A DNA stretch of 64,000 bases, taken from assembly GCF_040676675.1 (NCBI RefSeq), contig NZ_JBFAPK010000023.1, forward strand, positions 75,296-139,295. The letters run 5' to 3'. The stretch is from JBFAPK01 sp040676675 (GTDB taxonomy: Bacteria; Actinomycetota; Actinomycetes; Mycobacteriales; Micromonosporaceae). Below the pieces are notes generated by a model, which worked only from the letters and a program-made list of their open reading frames with translations, made no database searches and had not been told where the DNA came from. This document shows, piece by piece, positions 25,728-35,354 of the stretch. A program made the translations under genes and the position numbers. The stretch's first letter is position 1. Each line of letters opens with the position of its first letter.

Positions 25728-26562
25728 CTATCCCTTCGTCCTGCTCAGGCCGGTGACTACGCCTTCAACCAACCAGTACAACTCCTTACTCCGCGGCACA
25801 TCGACAACTAGGCAACCGTGGTAGTCCTCGCCCGTGTTGTAGCGCGAGGTCTTGGGCGCGTGGCGCTTCAGCGTTGCGCGACGGAACCTCTCGATCGGCA
25901 GGCTCAGCTCCCGCACCCACCAGGCCACCGCGGCATCGACGTCAGCAGACTCATGGAATGCTGACCCGGTAGCTCGGGACGGTTCGCTCCACTCCACACG
26001 ACTCTAGGAAGCGCAAGAAGAGCGCGAGCAGCCGCACGTCGCTGTTGATGAGCTGGAGTCGGTCGTCGCGGCGCCACGGCCTCGACTTTGTCCCTTCGCA
26101 CCAGAAGATAGCCGCCCCGAGCAGGAGCAGATCACGGTCGTCGATCGGACCGATCCGATCAACAGCTCGTTCGTGCACCTCAGCACGCGCTCTCTCCCGA
26201 TCGATCCGATGTTCAGCCCAGCGCGCCTCGTTCATGGCCTTGCTGCGAGCACGTCTCTTTGCCGCCTGGTCCGCATCCGTGCCCGGCGGCAGCTGCCGGA
26301 CCCACTGGTAGACGGTGGACTTCGCGACGCCCAACTCGCCGGCGATCTCGTTGACCGACCATCCCTCGCCGCGCAGCTCGACGGCGCGGGCGCGCAGTCC
26401 GTCCTTGGCGTTCGGCCGCCGGGTCCATTCCGGCGGCGGTACGCCCCGGAGCAGCTCGTACAGCCGGCCCTTGCCGATGCCGAGCCGGGCCTGGATCTGG
26501 CGAGCGGAGAGCCGCTCGACGGTACGCAGCCGGCGCACCTCGTCGGCGAGAGGATCGGCCAT
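25728..26562 (-). pseudogene. HTH protein with C-terminal nuclease-like domain, frameshifted
   Basis: The first reading frame (from ATG 26562) encodes two helix-turn-helix modules: LSARQIQARLGIGKGRLYEL near residue 18 and WSVNEIAGELGVAKSTVYQW near 70. A C-terminal domain then starts at LLLLGAAIFWCEGTKSRPW. This frame stops at VPSYRVSIP. The protein clearly resumes in another frame as HESADVDAAVAWWVREL to GVVTGLSRTKG (end 25728). One extra G in the pair at 25955-25956 explains the break; removing it joins the frames to about 277 residues. The C-terminal part resembles a LAGLIDADG-type fold by pattern only. It could be a true mutation or a sequencing error. Confidence 0.75.
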
Positions 26563-26826
26563 GAGCAGCAGATTAGAACGTACGTACGACGGATCGCCGT
26601 CGCGGCGACGGCGCCCGACCCGGTCTCCTGGCACGCTCCCCCGGCACGCCGGAGCCGCCCGTCGAACCAGCCGGCGAGCTGCCGATCCGGGTGCCGGTAC
26701 GACGACGACCGTCCATGCCTCCCAGGCAACTGCCAGAAACTCGTCCGTAGCGAGCTACGCGAGCGTAGGTTACGGTGACGTAGGCGTAAGTTGCTGAATC
26801 ATCAGCGTTCCCCACTGCGAGGTGCC

Positions 26827-27798
26827 ATGTCGACCGCTCTCCTCGAACCGCCCGCCAACACCGACACGAGGGGCCCGAAGCCGCTCACCGAAGGCGTCCA
26901 GTCCCCCGGGATCCTGGTCGCCCTCTGGTCCTTCGTCGTGATCCCGTTCCTCGCCCTGATCGCCGCCGTGCCGGCAGCCTGGGGCGGCTGGCTGACCTGG
27001 ACCGACGTGGCCATCGCCCTGGTCTGGTACGTGGTCGCCGGGCTCGGCATCACGGTCGGCTTCCACCGCTACTTCACGCACGGCTCGTTCAAGGCCAAGC
27101 GGTGGCTGCGGGTGACCCTGGCGGTCGCCGGTTCGTTGGCGGTCGAGGGCGACATCACCCAGTGGGTCGCCGACCACCGGCGCCACCACGCCTTCTCCGA
27201 TCTCGACGGCGACCCGCACTCGCCGTGGCGCTTCGGTACCAGCGTCTGGGGGCTGACCAAGGGCCTCTTCCACGCGCACGTCGGGTGGCTGTTCCACCGG
27301 GAACTCTCCAACCGGGAGCGGTTCGCCCCGGACCTCCTCGCCGACAAGGACATCCGCCGCGTCACCGGGCTCTTCGGCCCGCTGGTGATCATCTCGGCGC
27401 TCGGTCCGGCGCTCGTGGGCGGCCTGGTCACCTGGTCCTGGACCGGCGCGCTGACCGCGTTCTTCTGGGCCGGCCTGGTGCGCATCGCCCTGCTGCACCA
27501 CGTCACCTGGTCGATCAACTCGGTCTGCCACGTCTACGGCGAGCGCCCGTTCGAGGTGCGCCAGGGCGACCGCGCCGCGAACTTCTGGCCGCTGGCGATC
27601 CTGTCCTTCGGCGAGAGCTGGCACAACCTGCACCACGCCGATCCGACCTCGGCGCGGCACGGGGTCCTACGCGGGCAGATCGACATCTCGGCCCGCACGA
27701 TCTGGCTGCTGGAGAAGGTCGGCGCGGCGTACGACGTGCGCTGGCCGAAGCCGGAGCGGATCGCGGCGAAACTGGCGAAACCGGCCGCGTCCCAGTGA
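26827..27798 (+). CDS. Acyl-CoA / fatty-acid delta-9 desaturase
   Basis: Membrane di-iron desaturase of 323 residues that introduces a double bond into acyl chains. The three His boxes are HRYFTH (residues 80-85), HRRHH (117-121) and HNLHH (266-270), with paired membrane helices between them. ATG at 26827 follows GAGG at 6 nt; an earlier in-frame ATG at 26791 lacks a site. The GTGA overlap at the 3' end could couple it to an upstream-extended reading of the TetR gene that follows. Probably sets membrane fluidity; regulated by the TetR gene downstream (inference). Confidence 0.93.
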   Translation: MSTALLEPPANTDTRGPKPLTEGVQSPGILVALWSFVVIPFLALIAAVPAAWGGWLTWTDVAIALVWYVVAGLGITVGFHRYFTHGSFKAKRWLRVTLAVAGSLAVEGDITQWVADHRRHHAFSDLDGDPHSPWRFGTSVWGLTKGLFHAHVGWLFHRELSNRERFAPDLLADKDIRRVTGLFGPLVIISALGPALVGGLVTWSWTGALTAFFWAGLVRIALLHHVTWSINSVCHVYGERPFEVRQGDRAANFWPLAILSFGESWHNLHHADPTSARHGVLRGQIDISARTIWLLEKVGAAYDVRWPKPERIAAKLAKPAASQ

Positions 27799-27929
27799 CC
27801 GACCTCTCTCCGGTCGTCCTGCCCGGCGACAGCGCCTGGCAGGATGGCCGGGTGAGCGAGGGCGGCGAGGGCAGCAGTAGACGCAACACCCGGAGGAACG
27901 GTATCGCCGAGCGCCAGCGAGGTGACGAG

Positions 27930-28622
27930 GTGGCAAACGGCTCGAGCACCGAGGGCGCCGGACCCCGGCGGTTGCCGGCCCAGGCGCCCCCACCCGCCAA
28001 GACGAGTTCCCGGGTACGGATGTCCGCGGCGCAGCGCCGCGAGCAACTGATCGTCATCGGCCGCCAGATCTTCGCCGAGCGCGGCTTCGACGCCACCTCG
28101 ATCGAGGAGGTGGCGGCCCGGGCCAAGGTCTCGAAGCCGGTCGTCTACGAGCACTTCGGCGGCAAGGAGGGGCTCTACGCGGTGGTGGTGGACCGCGAGG
28201 TCCGCGCCCTGCTCGACCGGATCACCACGGCGCTGACCGCCGGACATCCCCGGGCCATGCTCGAACAGGCCGCGCTCGCCCTGCTCGGCTACATCGAGGA
28301 GGAGACCAGCGGGTTCCGGGTGCTGGTACGCGAGTCGCCGCTGATGTCGGCGACCGGCAACTTCAGCAGCGTGATGAACGACGTGGGGCACCAGGTGGAG
28401 CACATCCTGGGGGCCGAGTTCTCCAGCCGGGGCTACGACCCGAAGCTCGCCGAGCTGTACTCGCAGGCCCTGGTCGGCATGGTGGCGTTGACCGGCCGCT
28501 GGTGGCTGGAGGTCCGCAAGCCCCGCAAGGAAACCGTGGCGGCGCACCTGGTGAACCTGGCCTGGAACGGGCTGTCGCACCTGGAGCCGAAGCCGACGCT
28601 GCTCACCCGGCGCGCGCGCTGA
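27930..28622 (+). CDS. TetR family regulator downstream of the desaturase
   Basis: Repressor of 230 residues. A disordered N-terminal part of about 30 residues (Pro/Ser rich) precedes the HTH (REQLIVIGRQIFAERGFDAT, VSKPVVYEHFGGKEGLY) and an all-helical ligand domain. GTG at 27930, with GAGG 7 nt upstream, is my choice; GTG at 27795 (overlapping the desaturase stop) and GTG at 27852 are also in frame but would add an unconserved basic leader. It probably controls the desaturase or fatty-acid genes in cis. Confidence 0.86.
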   Translation: MANGSSTEGAGPRRLPAQAPPPAKTSSRVRMSAAQRREQLIVIGRQIFAERGFDATSIEEVAARAKVSKPVVYEHFGGKEGLYAVVVDREVRALLDRITTALTAGHPRAMLEQAALALLGYIEEETSGFRVLVRESPLMSATGNFSSVMNDVGHQVEHILGAEFSSRGYDPKLAELYSQALVGMVALTGRWWLEVRKPRKETVAAHLVNLAWNGLSHLEPKPTLLTRRAR

Positions 28623-28655
28623 CCGTACTGCCGGGGCATCCGGTCGGCGGGGCGG

Positions 28656-29114
28656 TCAGAGGGGGTTGCGGCGGTACGCCTGCTCGGCCTCGGCGCTCTC
28701 GTGCGGCCCGATCTTGTCGTACAGGCCGGTGGCGAGGAAGAGCAGGCCGAAGAGGAGCGAGACGATCACGGTCGACATCGAGAAGTTGAGGATGTTGGCG
28801 TCGGTCTGCAGGACCGACATCATCACCAGCCCGACGACCAGGAAGACCACTCCGGCCGTGAGGTTCATGAAGTGGCCGAGGTTGCCGCGGTGCAGCGCCC
28901 CGAACAGCACGACCGCCCCGAAGACGACGGAGACCAGGGCGAACGCCAGGTTGGTACGGAGTCCGAGCACCCAGTGGCTGTTCCGGGAGAAGAGCGAGTC
29001 GTCCCAGGTCTCGAAGATGCCGAAGACGCCGAAGATCAGGATGTAGAGCCCGCTCAGCGCGGCGAGGACCCGGTACAGCGGCCGGGCCGGGTGGTTGACC
29101 GGGATGTGCGCCAT
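28656..29114 (-). CDS. DUF4383 membrane protein (copy 1)
   Basis: Four-helix integral membrane protein of 152 residues. It starts MAHIPVNHPARPLYRVLAALSG and carries the family pattern of short helices separated by a conserved TDANILNF loop. Function of DUF4383 is unknown. It shares the MAHxPVNHPARP start and general layout with the gene at 29216-29671, so the two are tandem paralogues on the same strand. Its ribosome-binding GGAG lies inside the base of a 16-bp hairpin (29126-29171), which could mask it. Confidence 0.85.
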   Translation of the reverse strand: MAHIPVNHPARPLYRVLAALSGLYILIFGVFGIFETWDDSLFSRNSHWVLGLRTNLAFALVSVVFGAVVLFGALHRGNLGHFMNLTAGVVFLVVGLVMMSVLQTDANILNFSMSTVIVSLLFGLLFLATGLYDKIGPHESAEAEQAYRRNPL

Positions 29115-29125
29115 GCGCCTGCCAC

Positions 29126-29171
29126 CTCCGCTACGAGCGACTTTTCACCCGAATTGTCGCTCGTAGCGGAG
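29126..29171 (-). promoter_or_regulatory. 16-bp hairpin between the DUF4383 paralogues that includes the Shine-Dalgarno bases
   Basis: Perfect 16-bp stem (arms 29126-29141 and 29156-29171, 14-nt loop) starting 44 nt after the stop of the upstream paralogue. The last bases of the arm nearest the next gene are GGAG of GGAGGTGG, 12 nt from its ATG. It may terminate the upstream transcript or hide the ribosome-binding site of the next gene. Confidence 0.6.
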
Positions 29172-29215
29172 AAGGTCGGACCCGGTTTCGCCGAAGCCCA
29201 CCCGGGGCGGCGGCG

Positions 29216-29671
29216 TCAGAGCACCAGCCGCGCGTCCCGCCAGGCCTTGGCCTCCTCGTCGGTGCCGACCTTGCCGTACATGCCGGCCATCAGCAGCACC
29301 AGCCCGAGGAGCATCATGACGACGCAGGTGGCCAGCGAGTAGTCGAGGTAGTTCGCGTCGGTCCGCAGCAGCGCCAGCGAGCCGAGGCCGATCGCCTGGA
29401 AGAGGTAGCCGAACCACTTGTTGATCGCGACGTCGACGTTGCGGCCGATGAGTACGCCGATCAGCACGATCGCCCCGAGGGCGATCGAGAGTGCGGAGCC
29501 GGCCAGGTTGACGCCCTGTCCGAGGACGAGTTTGTCGTCCTGGGCGAACAGTTCGCCGTCCCCGGTCTGGAGCACGCCGAGGACACCGAAGATCACCAGA
29601 TAGATGCCGGTCAGCCCGCCGATGGCCCGGTAGACCGGCCGGGCGGGGTGATTGACGGGGTTGTGGGCCAT
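29216..29671 (-). CDS. DUF4383 membrane protein (copy 2)
   Basis: Four-helix membrane protein of 151 residues, starting MAHNPVNHPARPVYRAIGGLTG and containing TDANYLDYSLATC, clearly paralogous to the gene at 28656-29114. ATG at 29671 follows GGAGAG at about 9 nt; the open frame extends upstream to 29728 without conserved sequence. DUF4383 proteins have no assigned function. The pair probably arose by local duplication. Confidence 0.85.
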   Translation of the reverse strand: MAHNPVNHPARPVYRAIGGLTGIYLVIFGVLGVLQTGDGELFAQDDKLVLGQGVNLAGSALSIALGAIVLIGVLIGRNVDVAINKWFGYLFQAIGLGSLALLRTDANYLDYSLATCVVMMLLGLVLLMAGMYGKVGTDEEAKAWRDARLVL

Positions 29672-29782
29672 GGTTCGAACTCTCCAACGCCGTGTGCCAG
29701 TGGGGGATCGTCGACGATTCTCCCGCATGCGCCCGGGTGACGCCGCACACCCCCGCCGGTCAGCCCCGCGCCGGCCGGTCGC

Positions 29783-31606
<1,824 letters not shown>

Positions 31607-31741
31607 TCACCTTTCCACGATCAAGGCGTCCCGCCGGCCGGTGACGGCTCGGGAGGACGCCTGCGACGGTCAAGGGTACGCCCGCGGGGACCCGGGCGGG
31701 GCGGACCGTCGCGGCCGGCGGGTTCCGGGCCGGCGGCCGGC

Positions 31742-32698
31742 TCAGCTCACCCGGGCCCCGGCGACCGGTCCGTGTGCGGCGCGGGCGTCCCGGCAGACGT
31801 TCGCGGCGATCAGCTCGTCGGCGATTCGCTCGGCGTGTGCCGCGTCCCGGGCCAGGAAGACGCAGGTCGGCCCGGACCCGGAGACCAGGCCGGCGAGCGC
31901 GCCCGCCGCCTCGCCCGCCTTCAGCGTCTCGGCCAGGGCGGGGCGCAGCGACAGCGCGGCGGCCTGGAGGTCGTTGCCGAGCGCCGCGGCGAGCACCGCC
32001 GGGTCGCGCTGGCGCAGCGCGGCCAGCAGCGCGTCGGGCTCGCCGACCGGCTCGGGGGCGCCGCCGGCCGCGCGGAGCCGGTCCAGTTCGCCGTACGCCT
32101 GCGGGGTGGCGAGGCCGCCGTCGGCGACGGCGACGACCCAGTGCCAGGAGACGGGGCGGGCGAGCACGGGGCTGACCACCTCGCCCCGGCCGGTGCCGAG
32201 CGCGGTACCGCCGTACACCAGGAAGGGCACGTCGGAGCCGATGCCAGCGGCGATGCGGGCCAGCTCGTCGCGGGAGAGCCCGGTGCCCCAGAGCGCGTCG
32301 CAGGCGACCAGGGCGGCGGCCGCGTCGGCGCTGCCGCCCGCGAGCCCGCCGGCGAGCGGGATCTGCTTGCGCAGGTGCAGCCGGGCGTGGGCGGGCATGC
32401 CGGTGTACGCGGCGAGCGCCCGGGTCGCCTTGATGACGAGGTTGGACTCGTCGAGGGCCAGCTCGCCGGCGCCCTCGCCCTCCATGGTGAGGGTGAGGGT
32501 GTCCCCGCGCCGGGCGGTCAGCTCGTCGTAGAGCGAAATGGCGTGGTAGACGGTGCTCAGCTCGTGGTAGCCGTCGGCGCGCAGCGGGCCGACACCGAGG
32601 TGCAGGTTGATCTTGGAAGGTACCCGGACCCGTACCGGACCGGACGCCCCCCGCCGACGACGGTCGTCCTCGTCGTCCGGCCCCCACGCTTCGGTCAT
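31742..32698 (-). CDS. ispE: 4-diphosphocytidyl-2-C-methyl-D-erythritol kinase
   Basis: GHMP kinase of 318 residues for the fourth step of the MEP isoprenoid pathway. It has PSKINLHLGVGPLRADGYHEL (residues 26-47), the ATP loop PLAGGLAGGSADAAAAL and the C-terminal LVSGSGPTCVFLA. ATG at 32698 overlaps the Uma2 gene stop by 4 nt (ATGA). In most actinobacteria ispE follows rsmA directly; here a Uma2 gene is inserted between them. Confidence 0.95.
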   Translation of the reverse strand: MTEAWGPDDEDDRRRRGASGPVRVRVPSKINLHLGVGPLRADGYHELSTVYHAISLYDELTARRGDTLTLTMEGEGAGELALDESNLVIKATRALAAYTGMPAHARLHLRKQIPLAGGLAGGSADAAAALVACDALWGTGLSRDELARIAAGIGSDVPFLVYGGTALGTGRGEVVSPVLARPVSWHWVVAVADGGLATPQAYGELDRLRAAGGAPEPVGEPDALLAALRQRDPAVLAAALGNDLQAAALSLRPALAETLKAGEAAGALAGLVSGSGPTCVFLARDAAHAERIADELIAANVCRDARAAHGPVAGARVS

Positions 32699-33282
32699 CC
32701 GGCGATGTCCCGCACGGGCAGGCGGATCTCGAACGGCTTCTCCAGCACCAGTTCCTCCGCCGCCTCGGCGACCAGCTGGTAGCCGCCGTCGACCAGCTCG
32801 TACGCGTAGATCCGGACCGGGTCCTGCTCGATCCGCCAGAAGTACCGGATGCCGGCGGCGGCGTACCCGGCCGGCTTCTCCAGCCGGTCCCGCCGGCGCG
32901 TGCTCGGCGAGACCACCTCCACCACCAGCACCACGTGGTCGGGCAGTGCATAGTGGCTCTGCGGGTTGAGCGTCTCGCGCTGGAGCAGCAGCACGTCCGG
33001 CTCGAAGGTCTGCACCCCGTCGATCAGGACGCCGGTGGCGACACTCGGCACCAGATCCAGCGGAGCGTGCTGGCGCAGCCACATCCAGAGCAGCGCGCTG
33101 ATGTCCTGGTGGCCGAAGGTCGGGGACGGGACCACGATCATCACTCCATCGCGCAGCTCGACGCGGGGCGCGTCGTCGGGGAGGGCCAGCACGTCCTCGA
33201 CCGTGTAGTTGCCCAACCGCTGCCGCACCGGATCGGGTGACCACAGCGGGCGGCCAGCGGGCCCCAGCGGCTGGGCCGTCAT
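32695..33282 (-). CDS. Uma2 family (DUF820) endonuclease-like protein
   Basis: PD-(D/E)XK-fold protein of 195 residues. The Uma2 core is complete: VELRDGVMIV, FEPDVLLL (Asp), VVLVVEVVSPSTRRRDRLEK (Glu and Lys) and YAAAGIRYFWRIE. The biochemical activity of Uma2 proteins is not established; the fold implies a nuclease. ATG at 33282 follows AGGAGG at 8 nt. The gene sits in the rsmA-ispE operon, overlaps ispE by 4 nt and starts 32 nt after rsmA, so it is expressed with housekeeping genes. Uma2 genes are often mobile and multi-copy in actinobacteria. Confidence 0.88.
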   Translation of the reverse strand: MTAQPLGPAGRPLWSPDPVRQRLGNYTVEDVLALPDDAPRVELRDGVMIVVPSPTFGHQDISALLWMWLRQHAPLDLVPSVATGVLIDGVQTFEPDVLLLQRETLNPQSHYALPDHVVLVVEVVSPSTRRRDRLEKPAGYAAAGIRYFWRIEQDPVRIYAYELVDGGYQLVAEAAEELVLEKPFEIRLPVRDIAG

Positions 33283-33314
33283 GTCGTACACCTCCTGATG
33301 GGCACGGCGCCAGC

Positions 33315-34205
33315 CTACTCGGCGGCCGGCGGGGCCGGTGGGGCCGACGCGGCCACGGCGGCGAACTGCTCGACGGAGAGCGACTCGCCCCGGGCACCCG
33401 GGTCGACCCCGGCCGCGACGAGCGCGGCGGCGGCCCGGTCGGCGCCGCCCGCCCAGCCCGCGAGCGCCGCGCGCAGCGTCTTGCGCCGCTGCGCGAACGC
33501 GGCGTCGATCACCGCGAAGACCCGGGCCCGGGGTACGTCGGTGCGGGGCGGGTCGCGGCGGACGAAGGCGACCAGCCCGGAGTCCACGTTGGGCACCGGC
33601 CAGAAGACGCTGGGCGGAACCCGGCCGGCGGGCCGGGCGGCGGCGTACCAGGCGAGCTTCACCGACGGTACGCCGTAGGTTTTGGAGCCGGGGCCGGCGG
33701 TGAGCCGGTCGGCGACCTCCTTCTGCACCATCACCAGCCCCCGGGCGAGGCTCGGCAGCTCGGCGAGCAGGTGCAGCACCACCGGTACGGCCACGTTGTA
33801 GGGCAGGTTGGCGACCAGCGCGGTCGGCGGCGGGTCGGCCAACTCGGCGGCGGTGACCCGCAGCGCGTCGGCCCGGTGCACGGTCAGCCGGGCCGCGCCG
33901 GGCGGTCCGGCGTACGCCGCCGCGGTCTCCGGCAGGGCGCCGGCCAGCACCGGGTCGATCTCGACGGCGTGCACGTGCGCGACGACCGGCAGCAGGGCCA
34001 GGGTGAGCGAGCCGAGCCCCGGGCCGACCTCCAGCGCCACGTCCTCGGGGGCCAGGCCGGCGGCGGCGACGATCCGGCGGACGGTGTTCGGGTCGTGGAC
34101 GAAGTTCTGGCCCAGCCGCTTGGTCGGCGCCACGCCCAGCCGGGCCGCCAGCTCCCGGATCTCGGCCGGGCCGAGCAGCCCGGTGCCGCCGAGGGGCCCG
34201 GTCAC
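33315..34205 (-). CDS. rsmA: 16S rRNA (adenine1518-N6/adenine1519-N6)-dimethyltransferase
   Basis: SAM-dependent KsgA/Dim1 enzyme of 296 residues that dimethylates two adenines near the 3' end of 16S rRNA. It has LGQNFVHDPNTVRRI, the SAM loop EVGPGLGSLT and the catalytic NLPYNVA motif. GTG at 34205 overlaps the tatD stop by 4 nt (GTGA), so tatD-rsmA are coupled. The C-terminal tail is Ala/Pro rich. Confidence 0.95.
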   Translation of the reverse strand: MTGPLGGTGLLGPAEIRELAARLGVAPTKRLGQNFVHDPNTVRRIVAAAGLAPEDVALEVGPGLGSLTLALLPVVAHVHAVEIDPVLAGALPETAAAYAGPPGAARLTVHRADALRVTAAELADPPPTALVANLPYNVAVPVVLHLLAELPSLARGLVMVQKEVADRLTAGPGSKTYGVPSVKLAWYAAARPAGRVPPSVFWPVPNVDSGLVAFVRRDPPRTDVPRARVFAVIDAAFAQRRKTLRAALAGWAGGADRAAAALVAAGVDPGARGESLSVEQFAAVAASAPPAPPAAE

Positions 34206-35143
34206 GGCCGCCACGGCCCGAAGACCCGCTCGCCGGTGGCGGAGATGGCGGTGCAGAGTTCGGCCAGGTCGGCGCCGGTCGTCTCGGCCAGCGCCCGGAC
34301 GGTCAGCGGGATCAGGTACGACGCGTTGGGGCGGCCCCGGTACGGCACCGGGGTCAGGTACGGCGCGTCGGTCTCCACCAGCATCTGGTCCAGCGGGGTG
34401 ACCCGGGCCGCCTCGCGCAGCGCCCCGGCGCTGGCGAAGGTGACCGTGCCGGCGAAGCTCAGCAGGTAACCGCGGCGGACGCACTCGGCGGCGAACGCGG
34501 CGTCACCGGAGAAGCAGTGCATGATCACCGTGTCGGGCGCGCCCTCGCTGTCCAGCACCCGCAACACGTCGTCGTGCGCGTCGCGATCGTGGATCATGAG
34601 TGGCTTGCCGTACCGCTTCGCGATGGCGATGTGCGCCCGGAAGCTCAGCTCCTGCGCGGCGCGCCCCTCGGGGCCGGTACGGAAGTGGTCCAGTCCCGTC
34701 TCGCCGATCCCGCGTACCCGGTCGTCCGCGGCGAGCGTCTCGATCTCGCGCAGCGCCGCGTCGAGGTCGTCGAGGAGCGGCGCCTCGTTCGGGTGCACCG
34801 CGACGGTGGCCAGCACCGCCGGCTCGCGCCGGGCCAGCTCGACCCCCCAGCGGGACGACGGGACGTCGACGCCGACCTGGACCAACCGGTCGATCCCGGC
34901 TTCGGCCGCCACCGCGAGCGCCGTGGCGATCGGGTCGAGCCCGCCTGCGTCGGATCCTCCGTCGGGCACACGCCCGTCGGGGTCGGTCCCGGGCCCACCG
35001 CCGGGCACCCCGGCCTCGGCGATGGTGAGGTCGAGGTGGGTGTGGCTGTCGAACACCGGCAGCGGCAGCGGCTCGGGCGGCGGCGGGAACTCTCCCGCCC
35101 GGCGGCCGTTCTTGCCGCCGCGGGACTTGGCAGGCTCAGTCAT
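34202..35143 (-). CDS. tatD: TatD family metal-dependent DNase
   Basis: Amidohydrolase-fold nuclease of 313 residues. Metal ligands lie in FDSHTHLD, GETGLDHF, MIHDRDAHDD, MHCFSGDA and ETDAPY. A low-complexity Gly/Asp/Pro insertion of about 25 residues follows HTHLD and is unusual compared with the family. ATG at 35143 (a GTG lies one codon earlier). First gene of the tatD-rsmA-uma2-ispE operon. Divergent from the hypothetical gene at 35355 across 208 nt without another gene. Confidence 0.92.
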   Translation of the reverse strand: MTEPAKSRGGKNGRRAGEFPPPPEPLPLPVFDSHTHLDLTIAEAGVPGGGPGTDPDGRVPDGGSDAGGLDPIATALAVAAEAGIDRLVQVGVDVPSSRWGVELARREPAVLATVAVHPNEAPLLDDLDAALREIETLAADDRVRGIGETGLDHFRTGPEGRAAQELSFRAHIAIAKRYGKPLMIHDRDAHDDVLRVLDSEGAPDTVIMHCFSGDAAFAAECVRRGYLLSFAGTVTFASAGALREAARVTPLDQMLVETDAPYLTPVPYRGRPNASYLIPLTVRALAETTGADLAELCTAISATGERVFGPWRP

Positions 35144-35354
35144 CACCCGCCAGCATCACATACCGCGGACCCGGTCCCGCGCGCCCGGCCGGATGATCGG
35201 TCCCGGTCACCGGCCGGACGGGCGGAACCGGCTGACCGGACGGCCCCGAACTCCCCCGCCGGACGGTTTGCCCTGTTCACCATGGTCGCCCGGGTAGCCT
35301 CCCGGCAATCCGCCGTTCACGTGACGGGCACCGGACGACCCTACGTTCGCCCAC

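Noticed and set aside
26577..26590. Operator-like palindrome CGTACGTACG upstream of the HTH pseudogene
   Set aside because: Short alternating sequence that occurs often by chance in such DNA; no second copy nearby.
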